Shown here in pieces: positions 7,453-16,755 of a stretch of DNA of 64,000 nucleotides. Origin of the DNA: Chitinophaga sp. (lineage in GTDB: Bacteria > Bacteroidota > Bacteroidia > Chitinophagales > Chitinophagaceae); contig NZ_JAFAIX010000012.1 of NCBI RefSeq assembly GCF_019236475.1, forward strand, positions 248,001 to 312,000, given 5' to 3'. Position 1 is the stretch's first letter, and the number at the start of each line of letters is the position of its first letter. Below the pieces are notes generated by a model. It was not told the DNA's origin and searched no databases. It saw only the letters and a program-made list of their open reading frames with translations. The position numbers were made by a program, and so were the translations under genes.

Positions 7453-9030
7453 TTATTTCAACAGCCACATGGCTGCATTGATATCATCCGTTTGGCCACC
7501 AAACTGGCTTTGCAGAGAGGCGGTCCAGTTAATAGCATTAGCGGTACGCTCACTATCAGGGTATTTCCAGCGTTTAGGAATGATACCGGAGTTACCAGTA
7601 CCAGCACCGGTGCTGAAAGTAGGAATACCCGTACGACGCCAGTTGAAGTAAGCTTCCCAACCAGAGTTTTCGAAGAATGCCAGGTATTTCTGACCAATGA
7701 TTTGGGCGAGTCCTTGGGCATTATTACCCTGGTACTTTACCGCTGGTTGTTGGTAATAGGTCAGGAAATCAAATGGTATAGTATAACTGTTACCACCATA
7801 CGTTTTTACGATATTGCCGTGGGCAGGGATACCATAAAAGCCCATAGATGCTTGGATCCCAGCAGTATAAAAGGACTCCGCGTCTCCACTAATCCAACCG
7901 CGGTTAATGGCTTCTGCAATGTTAAAGCATACTTCAGGATAACCGATGATCACTCCCGGCTCAGCGGCGTAGCTACTATAATAGCGAGAACGGCTTCTCA
8001 CAGAATATGCAGCAGTATCCACATTCGACATCAAGGAGGACATATCTTCCTGGCTCTGACCGGAAGGTGCACCTACATAAGCAGTGATATCCGCTGGCGT
8101 TTTCTTGTTCTTATTCAACTGCAAAGTGGAAGGTTCCGCTGTAATATAAGCCCGTGGGTCATTCAGCGATACCAGGGTATTCAGATAAGTAGCAGACATA
8201 TTATAACGGGTAGCATCGTTACCCAGGTTATCTGGGTTGGATGGATACTTGTTGATATTGTTATAGATATACTGCAAATTCTGGCTCATATCCTGGATCA
8301 GCGGATATTTCGTAGGATTGGTATAGATGTTCTTGAAGGCAGTGGCTACCTGCAGATCATTATCACCTGTTTTGTTACTCAAAGCGATCAGCACACGCAG
8401 ATGGAAACTGTTTACAATGCGTTGCCATTTGGAAAGATCGTTACCCAGGTAGAAATCGCCTTTCAGGGTTTGTCCTTCTGCGGTGTTACTTTTATCTGGA
8501 TTATTGACCATTTGCCCCAGGTCTGTATTGGCATCTTCCAACCATTGCAGGACCTGTACAAATACTTCTTTCTGAGACGCATATTTAGGCGTAGCGTTAC
8601 CCAGGCCTTTATTAGCATCTTTCAGTGGTAAATCCCCTACCAGACTGGTCATTCTGTAGTAGAAAAATGCACGGAAAAATTTACCTAAAGCAGTATAAGG
8701 GTTGGTTGTCTTCCCACCTAATCTTGCTGCTTCTAATTCCATCTGTTGCACATTCGTCAGTGTCAGGAAGTTGTTGAGATCAGTACCCCCCCAGTCGTAC
8801 CGCTGGTCACCATAATAGTTATAGTTACAGCAGTCGAATTGGTTCCAGCGCATCACATTGCTCCAAGGTTTATCCACATTCAGATCTGCCAGCACACCAC
8901 CAATCACGAGACTTGGGGGCACCTGTGCAGGACGGTTCTGGTTTACACCATATTCGTCGAATTTTTTATTACAACTGCTGAATACCAATCCAGTAAGCGC
9001 AGCCAAGGTTAATATTTTAAAAGATTTCAT
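7453..9030 (-). CDS. SusD/RagB-family outer-membrane lipoprotein (SusD-like 2)
   Basis: The chosen ATG at 9030 gives 525 residues beginning with a signal peptide that ends F-S-S-C (Cys20), a lipobox. The frame extends 37 codons further, but that part overlaps susC and contains no signal peptide. The N-terminal K-K-F-D-E-Y-G-V-N-Q-N-R-P and the tetratricopeptide-like helical body resemble the SusD-like 2 family, the surface lid that delivers nutrients to a SusC barrel. It starts 10 bases after the susC stop. With the Pho-box-like promoter before susC, a phosphate-containing ligand is possible, but the sequence does not identify a substrate. Confidence 0.9.
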   Translation of the reverse strand: MKSFKILTLAALTGLVFSSCNKKFDEYGVNQNRPAQVPPSLVIGGVLADLNVDKPWSNVMRWNQFDCCNYNYYGDQRYDWGGTDLNNFLTLTNVQQMELEAARLGGKTTNPYTALGKFFRAFFYYRMTSLVGDLPLKDANKGLGNATPKYASQKEVFVQVLQWLEDANTDLGQMVNNPDKSNTAEGQTLKGDFYLGNDLSKWQRIVNSFHLRVLIALSNKTGDNDLQVATAFKNIYTNPTKYPLIQDMSQNLQYIYNNINKYPSNPDNLGNDATRYNMSATYLNTLVSLNDPRAYITAEPSTLQLNKNKKTPADITAYVGAPSGQSQEDMSSLMSNVDTAAYSVRSRSRYYSSYAAEPGVIIGYPEVCFNIAEAINRGWISGDAESFYTAGIQASMGFYGIPAHGNIVKTYGGNSYTIPFDFLTYYQQPAVKYQGNNAQGLAQIIGQKYLAFFENSGWEAYFNWRRTGIPTFSTGAGTGNSGIIPKRWKYPDSERTANAINWTASLQSQFGGQTDDINAAMWLLK

Positions 9031-9040
9031 GAGCTGATGA

Positions 9041-12000
9041 TTAGAAAGTGAGGTTGATATTGAAACCATAACTGCGAGTAGTAGGCGTTTGCAGGGTAGA
9101 TGAACCCTGGTCAGCACCTGGATACTGATCCAAATCCACATCCTTATTTTTCGCGAAATAAAGGAGGTTACGACCTACAAATGAGATATTAGCATTGCGA
9201 ATGAAAGTCCGCTGCAGCATTGATTGTGGCAGCGCATAACCGATCGTGACTTCGCGGAGTTTCGCGAAAGTTTTGCTGATCAGGTTCGCTTCATTTGTTT
9301 TGTAGTATACGCTGATATAATCCTGCAGGTATGTTTTGGTAGTATTAGGTGCGAATTGCAACTTATCCGCATTGGTAACATTACCGTTGTTATCATACTG
9401 GATAGGTATGCCATTAGAAACTACCACACCATCTCCTAACCATGATTTCACGCCTTTATAATCTTGATAGCGGGCATCTCCCATAGCGCCTTCCACAGTT
9501 TGGATATTGCGTCCACCGCGGAATGTCTGTTGTTGGATATAGTCGATGAGGTTACCACCTACGCGGCCATCAAACTGGAAGCTGAGGCTAACTCCTTTAT
9601 AACGGAAGGTATTGTTCACACCCCAAACCCAATCAGGGTTGGCATATCCGAGTTTCTGCTGCGTAGGATTCACAATAGGTCTACCATCAGGTCCATTGAC
9701 AATTTTACCATCTGGCGTTCTAACAAATTTAGAACCGTAGAATACATCCACTCTGTCGCCCACCCCTACAAACGGATTCAGTTTAGTCTGATCGCCGTAA
9801 ATGGCGATATAATTTTCTTTAAAAGTGGACCAGTTAGCGGTAATATCCCAGCTCAGGCCGTTACTGGAGCGTATTGGAGAACCATTCAATGTCACTTCCC
9901 AACCTTTCTGACGGGTAGTCACACCATTTACCAATGCTCCGGTAAAGCCAGTAGATATTGGTAAAGGCAGCGTATAAATTCTCGGACCGTTCTGGTTATT
10001 ATAATAAGTAACGTCAACACCTATACGATTTTTAAGGAATCTCAAATCCATACCGCCTTCATACACTTTACTGGTAAAAGGTGCCAGGTTTGAGTTAGGT
10101 ACCAACTGTGTATAGTAGGCACCGGCCTGTGTTTGATAAACAGGAGTTACAGTGTAGTTAGCAGAGTTCTGGAACGTAGGACCATCGTAGCTAGACTGAT
10201 ATTCTGTACCATACCCCAGTGGATAGACAGCCATAGGAGTAGCGCCGATAGTAGGTTGGGTGAGACCGCCTTTCACGTTTGCATAAGAGCCTCTGAATTT
10301 CAGGAAAGAGATGAAATCAGGCAGCTTTACATAATCAGATACAACAGTACTCAAAGCAACAGAAGGATACCAGTAGCTGTTATTGCTAGCAGGCAAGCTA
10401 GAGTTCTTATCCAGACGGTCTGTCAAAGAAATCGTAGCATATTTACCGAGGTCGATATCTACATAACCATAAGCACTCAATACAATCATCTTCGCGATAT
10501 AGTTAGTAGCGAACAGTGGATCGCGGCTATTGGCGAAGCTGTACCATCCTGGCGCGTTCAGGTAGTTCGTAGATACAAAGCTGGAATTATATTTATAGTT
10601 ACGGATGTTCCCCCCAACAGAAGCATGAACACCGATTTTATGCGGGAAGATGTTGGTATAAGTGATCAACGCGTCTGTATTGTTTTCGAAGAGCGTGCGT
10701 TTATCTTCTCTGTAGTCACCTTTACCTTCTTCGCGGCCATAAGGGTGAGCAGAATAAGGCATTTTCTCATTACGCATCAGGTCATATCCGGTTACCTGTG
10801 TGCGAATTAGGGCTTCCAGTTTGTCGGTGATTTTATAGTTCAGTTTCACATAGCCGTTCAGGTCAGTTTTATAGTGACCGCGCAGCCATTCGTAGGTCAT
10901 GAACCAAGGGTTATGGTAACGTTGGTATTCCGCATAGATAGACTGGATACCTTCTTTACCAGGCTGCCAGTAGTGGCGCATATCATCCATGCTCCAGTCG
11001 GCGCCAGCCCAGATCAGGGTATTATAGATAATACTATTTGGACCGTAGGTAACATCAGGGAAGTTATCTGTATACTGGCGGTTATAGTTCATGTAAGCAT
11101 CCAGGCGGAGGCGAGGATTGAAGTTATAACCAGCAGAGATATTGAAGTTGGTGATATTCAGTTGCGTGTTTGGCACCAGTCCTTTCTGGTAAGAATGAGA
11201 CAAGGAGAAACGGAGGTCCGCTTTATCCGTATGGCTGGAAACCGCCACGTTATTGGTACTGAGCAAGCCTGTTTGTAAGAAACGTGTGAGGTTATTCTTA
11301 CCGCGGGCTACCCAAGGAGTACCCGTTCTTTTACCTGTAACTGGATCTACTGGGCTATCGTATTGTGGGATGAGTTGTCCTTCGAATTTAGGGCCCCAGA
11401 TATCGTAGTCCGCATCATTTGTTCCGCCGCCTTTACCATCTACGAAAGCGTATTTACCATGATCACCGGGACCATATTGATCCTGTACTTTAGGAATCGC
11501 GATGAATCCCTTATTGAACATGGTGCTAGAGTTGAGTTCGATGGAGAACCCACGTTTATCTTTAGAGCCTCTTTTAGTGGTGATCATGATAGCACCATTC
11601 AGGCCACGGGAGCCGTAGAGCGCAGAAGCGGTTACCCCTTTCAGCACCGTATAGCTTTCGATATCGTCTGGGGAGATATTCCAGGTATCAGAGTTAATAG
11701 GAACCCCATCCACCACGTAGAGGTTGATTTTATTACCGCGGAGCAGCACTAATGGAGGGCCGAGGAGTTCAGCAGAAGCGCCTACAGTGAGGCCCGCCAC
11801 TTTACCTACGAGACCGTTTATAGGGTTAGGTTCGCGGGCTTTGATAAGGTCCGCGCCTTTCACTTCCTGTACAGAATAGCCTACTCTTTTTACTTCTTTT
11901 CGTATACCCAAGGCAGTTACTACTACTTCATTCAGGGCTTTTTTATCGCCTTGTAATTCAATCGTAGCGGTGTTTTTACCGTTCAATGGGAAGGAGGACG

Positions 12001-12256
12001 AATTAAATCCAATAAAGCTGACAATCAGGGTAGCATCAGGAGAAGCAGAGAGGATAAATGCGCCGTTTACATCAGTAACAGTTCCTTTAGTAGAGCCTGC
12101 GATTTTCACGGATGCACCGATGATAGGTTGTTTATCATCTGCGCTGATAACTTTACCTGATATAGTGGTTTGGGCAAATACTGTTGCGGCCGAAAGTAAC
12201 AGCAACAGGAAGACGCTCAGCCGTTTGACGGCTGATGGTTGTAGATTTAGATACAT
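9041..12256 (-). CDS. SusC/RagA-family TonB-linked outer-membrane transporter
   Basis: A 1071-residue protein: signal peptide (about 1-28, ending V-F-A-Q), carboxypeptidase-D regulatory-like domain (about 30-105, with the V-T-D-V-N-G-A-F motif), plug domain (about 110-230, with D-G-V-P-I and S-A-L-Y-G-S-R-G-L-N-G), then a 22-strand-type barrel ending N-I-N-L-T-F. It imports a ligand captured by the adjacent SusD protein, energised by TonB. First gene of a two-gene minus-strand operon under the operator at 12291-12347. The length is normal for the family. Confidence 0.95.
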   Translation of the reverse strand: MYLNLQPSAVKRLSVFLLLLLSAATVFAQTTISGKVISADDKQPIIGASVKIAGSTKGTVTDVNGAFILSASPDATLIVSFIGFNSSSFPLNGKNTATIELQGDKKALNEVVVTALGIRKEVKRVGYSVQEVKGADLIKAREPNPINGLVGKVAGLTVGASAELLGPPLVLLRGNKINLYVVDGVPINSDTWNISPDDIESYTVLKGVTASALYGSRGLNGAIMITTKRGSKDKRGFSIELNSSTMFNKGFIAIPKVQDQYGPGDHGKYAFVDGKGGGTNDADYDIWGPKFEGQLIPQYDSPVDPVTGKRTGTPWVARGKNNLTRFLQTGLLSTNNVAVSSHTDKADLRFSLSHSYQKGLVPNTQLNITNFNISAGYNFNPRLRLDAYMNYNRQYTDNFPDVTYGPNSIIYNTLIWAGADWSMDDMRHYWQPGKEGIQSIYAEYQRYHNPWFMTYEWLRGHYKTDLNGYVKLNYKITDKLEALIRTQVTGYDLMRNEKMPYSAHPYGREEGKGDYREDKRTLFENNTDALITYTNIFPHKIGVHASVGGNIRNYKYNSSFVSTNYLNAPGWYSFANSRDPLFATNYIAKMIVLSAYGYVDIDLGKYATISLTDRLDKNSSLPASNNSYWYPSVALSTVVSDYVKLPDFISFLKFRGSYANVKGGLTQPTIGATPMAVYPLGYGTEYQSSYDGPTFQNSANYTVTPVYQTQAGAYYTQLVPNSNLAPFTSKVYEGGMDLRFLKNRIGVDVTYYNNQNGPRIYTLPLPISTGFTGALVNGVTTRQKGWEVTLNGSPIRSSNGLSWDITANWSTFKENYIAIYGDQTKLNPFVGVGDRVDVFYGSKFVRTPDGKIVNGPDGRPIVNPTQQKLGYANPDWVWGVNNTFRYKGVSLSFQFDGRVGGNLIDYIQQQTFRGGRNIQTVEGAMGDARYQDYKGVKSWLGDGVVVSNGIPIQYDNNGNVTNADKLQFAPNTTKTYLQDYISVYYKTNEANLISKTFAKLREVTIGYALPQSMLQRTFIRNANISFVGRNLLYFAKNKDVDLDQYPGADQGSSTLQTPTTRSYGFNINLTF

Positions 12257-12290
12257 GGCAATTTAGATTAACGGGGGATTTGTTACCATG

Positions 12291-12347
12291 CAAAGGTTAG
12301 GGTCAAATGTGACCAAAATGTTAAGGTATACTAAAATCTATGTTAAG
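12291..12347 (-). promoter_or_regulatory. Pho-box-like operator and promoter of susC
   Basis: On the minus strand: TTAACA, TTTAGT, TTAACA, GTCACA, each separated by five bases (11-base period), then TAACCTTTG as the likely -7 region. The two CTTAACAT octamers are 22 bases apart, and the second is 18 bases from the -7 element, exactly as in front of the DUF5690 gene. The proximal octamer would overlap the -33 region, a usual place for a PhoB-type activator. Confidence 0.7.
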
Positions 12348-12370
12348 TATTTATAAATACCCTTTTTCGA

Positions 12371-12955
12371 TCATTTATCGCTTTCCAGGAAGAAGTAAAC
12401 GACGAGAATGAGGGCATCTTCATCGCCAACGTTGGCGGGCTTATGGCCGAGGCGACCGTCGAAGAAGAGGGAATCGCCTTCTTCCAGGAGATGTTTTTCG
12501 TTATCGATGAGGTATTCTACTTTTCCTTTGATGATATATTTGTATTCATAGGCGTCAGTTTTGACGGTATGGGTTCTGCGGGCACCTTTTTTCAGTTCCA
12601 GCAGGACGATATCCACGGGGAAGTTTTTGATATTTTTGGTGAGTACTCTTTTGTACTGGAACCCTTTAGCAGGTTCTTTTTCAAAGGATTGGTAGGCAGA
12701 TTTTTGTTTAACGATGACTTTCCCTCCTTGGTTCTGTTGGTCGATTTCATTGAAGAATTCGTTCATATCCAGGTTGAGGGCACGGATAATATTGATCAGT
12801 ACCAGCAGGGAGGGCACGGTGCGATTGTTTTCTATCTGGGAGATGAGGCCTTTGCTGACTTCAGCTTTATCTGCCAGTTCCTGGATAGTAATACCTTTCG
12901 CCTTCCGTTTTTCTTTGATTTTATTGCTGATCTGAATAATGATATCCTCTGTCAT
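12371..12955 (-). CDS. XRE-family transcriptional regulator with C-terminal cupin domain
   Basis: The ATG at 12955 gives 194 residues starting M-T-E-D-I-I-I-Q-I. The open frame continues upstream, but that part lies on the opposite strand of the MarC gene and is low-complexity. Residues 7-62 form a helix-turn-helix (I-T-I-Q-E-L-A-D-K-A, S-K-G-L-I-S-Q-I-E-N-N-R). Residues about 110-188 form a cupin fold with K-G-K-V-E-Y and E-E-G-D-S-L-F-F-D. Such proteins sense small molecules and control nearby genes. It is divergent from marC (79 bases apart) and 114 bases upstream of susC in the same direction, so it may act on either. The direct-repeat operator at susC does not look like a typical XRE palindrome. 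Confidence 0.88.
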   Translation of the reverse strand: MTEDIIIQISNKIKEKRKAKGITIQELADKAEVSKGLISQIENNRTVPSLLVLINIIRALNLDMNEFFNEIDQQNQGGKVIVKQKSAYQSFEKEPAKGFQYKRVLTKNIKNFPVDIVLLELKKGARRTHTVKTDAYEYKYIIKGKVEYLIDNEKHLLEEGDSLFFDGRLGHKPANVGDEDALILVVYFFLESDK

Positions 12956-13034
12956 GACACGTTGATAATTATGACAAATATAGCCAATGCATTCAGCACT
13001 TCTGTCTATATTTACGGAATCTAAAATAAACCTG

Positions 13035-13601
13035 ATGTTTAATTTCGGCCAAATTCTGACCATTACCTTTACATTATTTGCTGTAATCGATATCCTGGGT
13101 TCTATACCAATATTGGTATCCTTGAAGGAGAAATTGGGGCATATAGACGCCGGTAAGGCCACTATTGCCTCGGGGGTATTGATGATATTGTTTCTGTTGG
13201 TAGGGAAGCCCTTTTTGCAGTTGATGAGTGTAGACGTGCATAGCTTTGCGGTGGCGGGTTCCATTGTGATTTTTGTTATTGGGTTGGAGATGATTTTGGG
13301 GATTGAGTTATTCAAGAGCGAGAAAGACGCCAAGGCCGGGAGTATAGTGCCGATTGCGTTTCCATTGGTCGCTGGTTCTGGTACATTGACTACGATCATG
13401 TCTTTAAAGGCCAACTTTGATGAGGCCAATATCCTGGCGGGAATCGTACTGAACCTGACCTTGGTATACATTGTTTTACGGAGTCTGAGCTATATAGAGC
13501 GTTTGTTGGGAAAGGCGGGTTTAATGGTTATTCGTAAGTTCTTCGGGGTAATCCTGCTGGCTATTGCAGTGAAAATATTCAAGTCAAATATCAATCTTTA
13601 A
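13035..13601 (+). CDS. MarC-family integral membrane protein
   Basis: The start at 13035 gives 188 residues with six membrane helices and the MarC signature near the N-terminus (F-A-V-I-D-I-L-G-S-I-P). An in-frame ATG exists at 12987, but it would add a poorly hydrophobic extension. MarC proteins were once linked to multiple antibiotic resistance, a link since withdrawn; function is unknown. It is divergent from the XRE-cupin gene and ends about 50 bases before a tRNA. Confidence 0.88.
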   Translation: MFNFGQILTITFTLFAVIDILGSIPILVSLKEKLGHIDAGKATIASGVLMILFLLVGKPFLQLMSVDVHSFAVAGSIVIFVIGLEMILGIELFKSEKDAKAGSIVPIAFPLVAGSGTLTTIMSLKANFDEANILAGIVLNLTLVYIVLRSLSYIERLLGKAGLMVIRKFFGVILLAIAVKIFKSNINL

Positions 13602-13606
13602 TGTAA

Positions 13607-13638
13607 TTTGGGATTGTAACACAGAAAATGTAGTTTTG
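13607..13638 (+). promoter_or_regulatory. Bacteroidota-type promoter of tRNA-Arg
   Basis: TTTG, a 20-base spacer, then TAGTTTTG, matching the TTTG / TAnnTTTG primary sigma consensus. It ends 11 bases before the tRNA. It gives a reference spacing for judging the other promoters here. Confidence 0.8.
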
Positions 13639-13649
13639 CCGTCCTTTCC

Positions 13650-13721
13650 GGCCTCGTAGTACAATGGATAGTATAAGAGTTTCCGAAGCTCCAGATCCAA
13701 GTTCGATTCTTGGCGAGGCTA
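13650..13721 (+). tRNA. tRNA-Arg (anticodon CCG)
   Basis: Folds as a cloverleaf: acceptor G-G-C-C-T-C-G pairing with C-G-A-G-G-C-T (one G-U), D arm around AATGGATA, anticodon loop TTCCGAA giving CCG, and T arm CCAAG / TTCGATT / CTTGG. Discriminator A; CCA is not encoded. The decoded codon is CGG, a rare arginine codon in such genomes. Confidence 0.94.
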
Positions 13722-13730
13722 CTAAAATAT

Positions 13731-13770
13731 AAATCGCCTGAATTTGATAAAATCAAATTCAGGCGATTTT
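13731..13770 (+). terminator. Intrinsic terminator of tRNA-Arg
   Basis: Perfect 18-base stem (starting AAATCGCCTGAATTTGAT) with a three-base loop, ending in TTTT and starting 10 bases after the tRNA. Confidence 0.85.
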
Positions 13771-14229
13771 CGTTTAGGCTGTACCGTAAGATTTTACGCC
13801 CTATTTTTCTATCTGGAGCCACCTTCAATCTTTAAATTAGCACGATAGTACTAATTTGATAATCAACCATTAAAAATTCAGTTAATGAGTTGTTAACTCC
13901 TAGTACTATTAGATTTATTGTAATGTCAATCTTTTAAGAACGTGCCAACTATTTAAACCGGAAAACCGAATGCCATATTCTATTGGATATGGATAAAAGC
14001 GCTAAAGTTTTTTTATTCATAATCACTTCCCAATATAATATCGATCAACCATTACGGCGACCGCTAGTAATTTAATCGCCAAGGGACTGATCATCCCATA
14101 ACAGTTATACCGTTAATAAGGATGGTTAACTCAAACCCTTATTGCGCTTATGCTGAGCTGTGAATACTCCCACGGCCAATATTATTAGTGGAGTAAAATT
14201 AAACGGTATCCAGCCGAACTGGAAATCAT
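13771..14229. other. Gene-free stretch downstream of tRNA-Arg
   Basis: About 460 A+T-rich bases with no supportable reading frame. The only structure noted is two copies of the self-complementary octamer TAGTACTA (13846-13853 and 13901-13908). No integrase and no second copy of the tRNA 3' end is visible, so an integrated element is not demonstrated. Confidence 0.5.
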
Positions 14230-14595
14230 ATGGTTAAACTAATTCATTTAAAAAAAATGAAACAGGATAATAAACAATATATCCTGTTAGAAGTATTATC
14301 CGCTGGTAACCTCCACGGATATTTCCTAACTTGCAAAAATCTTACAACAGATGAATTTCATACACCAATTGTCGACCCGTTTTTCTTTCCTCCGACCCAT
14401 GTTGAAAAAGGAGACTATATCGCAGTTTTCTTAGGCAGTGGGAAGCATGGTAGAGGCAAGTTTAAAAATGTCCAAAAAGATGGACACATCTTTTTCTGGG
14501 AACATAGTGATGCTATTTCCAGTATTGAAGATGTCAACTTAAAAGAATTATTGGTAGCCAGGGTTTACGATAAGATCCTGATTGGTAAAAATTAG
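14230..14595 (+). CDS. Hypothetical protein, 121 residues
   Basis: I do not recognise this family. It is a soluble, charged protein with no signal peptide or membrane helix; the middle is rich in aromatic residues and prolines (D-P-F-F-F-P-P-T-H) followed by G-D-Y-I-A-V-F-L-G-S-G-K-H-G-R-G-K-F. The alternation of short strands suggests a small beta-barrel or OB-like fold, which is only an impression. A second possible start is Met10 (14257). It has its own terminator (14611-14647) and sits alone after the tRNA gene desert, so it may be a recently acquired gene. Confidence 0.65.
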   Translation: MVKLIHLKKMKQDNKQYILLEVLSAGNLHGYFLTCKNLTTDEFHTPIVDPFFFPPTHVEKGDYIAVFLGSGKHGRGKFKNVQKDGHIFFWEHSDAISSIEDVNLKELLVARVYDKILIGKN

Positions 14596-14610
14596 AATCT
14601 ATATTCCAAA

Positions 14611-14647
14611 AAATGCCTGCCATAGGAACATAATGGCAGGCATTTTT
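14611..14647 (+). terminator. Intrinsic terminator after the 121-residue orphan gene
   Basis: AAATGCCTGCCAT and ATGGCAGGCATTT form a 13-base stem with a nine-base loop, followed by TTT. It could also serve the ABC-F gene coming from the other side. Confidence 0.8.
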
Positions 14648-14671
14648 AATAGATTCAATTTCGTAGGTTCG

Positions 14672-16573
14672 TTATTCAGCAATTTCACTCAGCTCCAGCC
14701 ATCTCATTCCTTTTTCATCGAGGAGTTGTAGTATTTCCCCCATTCTTGTAGTGAGTGGTTCGATTTTTTCAAATGCCAATTCTCCGCTGGAGAGTGCATT
14801 TTCAATTTCAGTTTTCTCTGCTTCCAGTTTTTCGATATCTTTTTCCAGCATTTCAAACTCTCGTTTTTCTTTGAAAGACATCTTCTTTGGCTTTTCAGCG
14901 GGGGTGGCAGGTGTACTAACGTTAGCGGCTATAGGCTTTTCAGTTTTTTGTATCTGTGTCTTTTTACGTTCTTCTTCCCTTTCCCATTCGCGATACTGCG
15001 TGTAGTTGCCTGGATAGTCGCTTATTTGCCCTTGACCTTCAAAAACAAACAGGTGGTCTACCAGTTTATCCATGAAGTAACGATCGTGGCTTACGATGAT
15101 AATACAGCCTTGATATTCCTGTAGGAATGATTCGAGGATACTGAGTGTTGGCAGATCGAGGTCGTTTGTGGGTTCATCCAGTACTAGGAAGTTGGGGTTC
15201 CTGAAAAGGATCGACAGCAGGTGCAGGCGTCGTTTTTCACCGCCACTGAGTTTGGAAATGTAGGTATATTGTTTTTCCGCTGGGAAAAGGAACAATTCCA
15301 AGAATTGCGCAGCACTTACCTTGGTACCATCCGCCAGGGGGAAGTTTTCCGCAATATTTTTAACGAATTCAATTACCCGCATGTCTTCTTTGATCAACAG
15401 GCCTTCCTGGCTGTAATCACCAAAAACGATGGTTTCACCAACGTTGATCTTACCGGAATCTGGTTGCTCTTTTCCCAGGAGCATGTTAATAAAGGTAGAT
15501 TTACCGACACCGTTTTTACCAACTACGCCAACACGCTCCCCTTTTTTGAAGGTATAATCAAATCCTTTGAGGATGGTAAGATCGCCATAAGATTTGTATA
15601 CTTTCTTCAGTTCCAAAATTTTTCCACCGAGTCGGGTCATCTTCACATTCAGTTCCAGTTGCTGGTCTTGAATACGTGTAGTGGCTTTGTCCTTCACATC
15701 ATAGAATGCATCTTGGCGTGCTTTGGATTTGGTGGTGCGAGCTTTAGGTTGCTTTCGCATCCATTCCAATTCCTTACGGTAAAGATTTCGTGCTTTTTCT
15801 ACAGAGGCTTTGTCACTTTCTTCACGGGAGGCTTTTTTCTCCAGGTAGTTTTCGTAATCTCCCTTATAGATAAAAAGCTGTTCCTGATCTAGTTCCATTA
15901 TTTCGTTACATACGCTATCCAGGAAATATCTATCGTGGGTAACGAGTAACAGGGTTACTTTTTCCTGGTCAAGGTAGTTTTCCAACCATTCGATCATACT
16001 TACATCAAGGTGGTTGGTTGGCTCGTCCATGATCAATAGTACGTGTCTGTGTTCAAATCCTATATCGATCAGCACTTTGGCCAGGGCTACGCGTTTTTGT
16101 TGCCCTCCAGAAAGGCTACCTACAGGTTGATCTAGGCGATGGATATTCAGTTTGCCGAGGATCTGCTTTACTTTGGAATCGAAATGCCAAGCATTGAGTT
16201 CATCCATTTTGGCGATAGCGGCTGTTAAAGCATCATGATCAGGCTCTACACCCTCGTCGGTGAGCAGTTCATATTCCTTTATCGCATTGAGTATCGGATG
16301 GCTATGATCGAAAATATTTTCCAATACATTTTTGGAAAGGTCAAAATCTGCTTGCTGTTCAAGCATTACAACGGTAACATCCTTATGGATCCACACCTTA
16401 CCATCATCCGGGCTTTCTTTACCGCACAAAATTTTCAGCAAAGTGGATTTACCGGAGCCATTAAGCGCCACCAGGGCGATTTTATCACCTTCTTCTATAT
16501 GAAAAGAAATATTACGAAAAAGTGGTTTTGTTCCGTAAGATTTCGTGAGTCCTTCTACTGTTACATAATGCAT
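14672..16573 (-). CDS. ABC-F family ATPase (Uup-like)
   Basis: A 633-residue cytosolic protein with two ABC cassettes and no membrane domain. First Walker A A-L-N-G-S-G-K-S-T near residue 38 with signature L-S-G-G-Q-Q-K-R; second Walker A G-K-N-G-V-G-K-S-T near residue 348 with signature L-S-G-G-E-K-R-R. A charged linker lies between them, and the last approximately 90 residues are a K/E-rich coiled coil, as in Uup. ABC-F proteins act on ribosomes or branched DNA rather than in transport. It appears to be a single-gene unit. Assignment to a subfamily (Uup versus a ribosome-protection type) is by the coiled-coil tail only. Confidence 0.9.
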   Translation of the reverse strand: MHYVTVEGLTKSYGTKPLFRNISFHIEEGDKIALVALNGSGKSTLLKILCGKESPDDGKVWIHKDVTVVMLEQQADFDLSKNVLENIFDHSHPILNAIKEYELLTDEGVEPDHDALTAAIAKMDELNAWHFDSKVKQILGKLNIHRLDQPVGSLSGGQQKRVALAKVLIDIGFEHRHVLLIMDEPTNHLDVSMIEWLENYLDQEKVTLLLVTHDRYFLDSVCNEIMELDQEQLFIYKGDYENYLEKKASREESDKASVEKARNLYRKELEWMRKQPKARTTKSKARQDAFYDVKDKATTRIQDQQLELNVKMTRLGGKILELKKVYKSYGDLTILKGFDYTFKKGERVGVVGKNGVGKSTFINMLLGKEQPDSGKINVGETIVFGDYSQEGLLIKEDMRVIEFVKNIAENFPLADGTKVSAAQFLELFLFPAEKQYTYISKLSGGEKRRLHLLSILFRNPNFLVLDEPTNDLDLPTLSILESFLQEYQGCIIIVSHDRYFMDKLVDHLFVFEGQGQISDYPGNYTQYREWEREEERKKTQIQKTEKPIAANVSTPATPAEKPKKMSFKEKREFEMLEKDIEKLEAEKTEIENALSSGELAFEKIEPLTTRMGEILQLLDEKGMRWLELSEIAE

Positions 16574-16755
16574 TAGGCGAAGTTATAAGGATAATTTCAA
16601 TTATCCAGCTATCGGCGGGGTTGGGAGACTACTGTTTTTAATTTCAGGCTTTTTTCGTATATTCAAATAGGGTTATGTGAAGATGGGTCGTGAAATTATC
16701 CTGTACCTGCAGCGCACCTCGGCCTTTGTCCATTACTCTTTTGCCCCTCTACGCA

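Noticed and set aside
7492..8631. 379-codon plus-strand frame opposite susD
   Set aside because: Antisense shadow of the strongly supported SusD gene; no domain features.
12956..13471. Long N-terminal extension of the XRE-cupin frame
   Set aside because: It is antisense to marC, low in complexity, and the helix-turn-helix domain begins right after the ATG at 12955.
13771..14229. Possible non-coding RNA or CRISPR-like repeats after the tRNA
   Set aside because: Only two TAGTACTA copies found; no repeat-spacer pattern or strong structure. No CRISPR array or insertion sequence was seen anywhere in the window.
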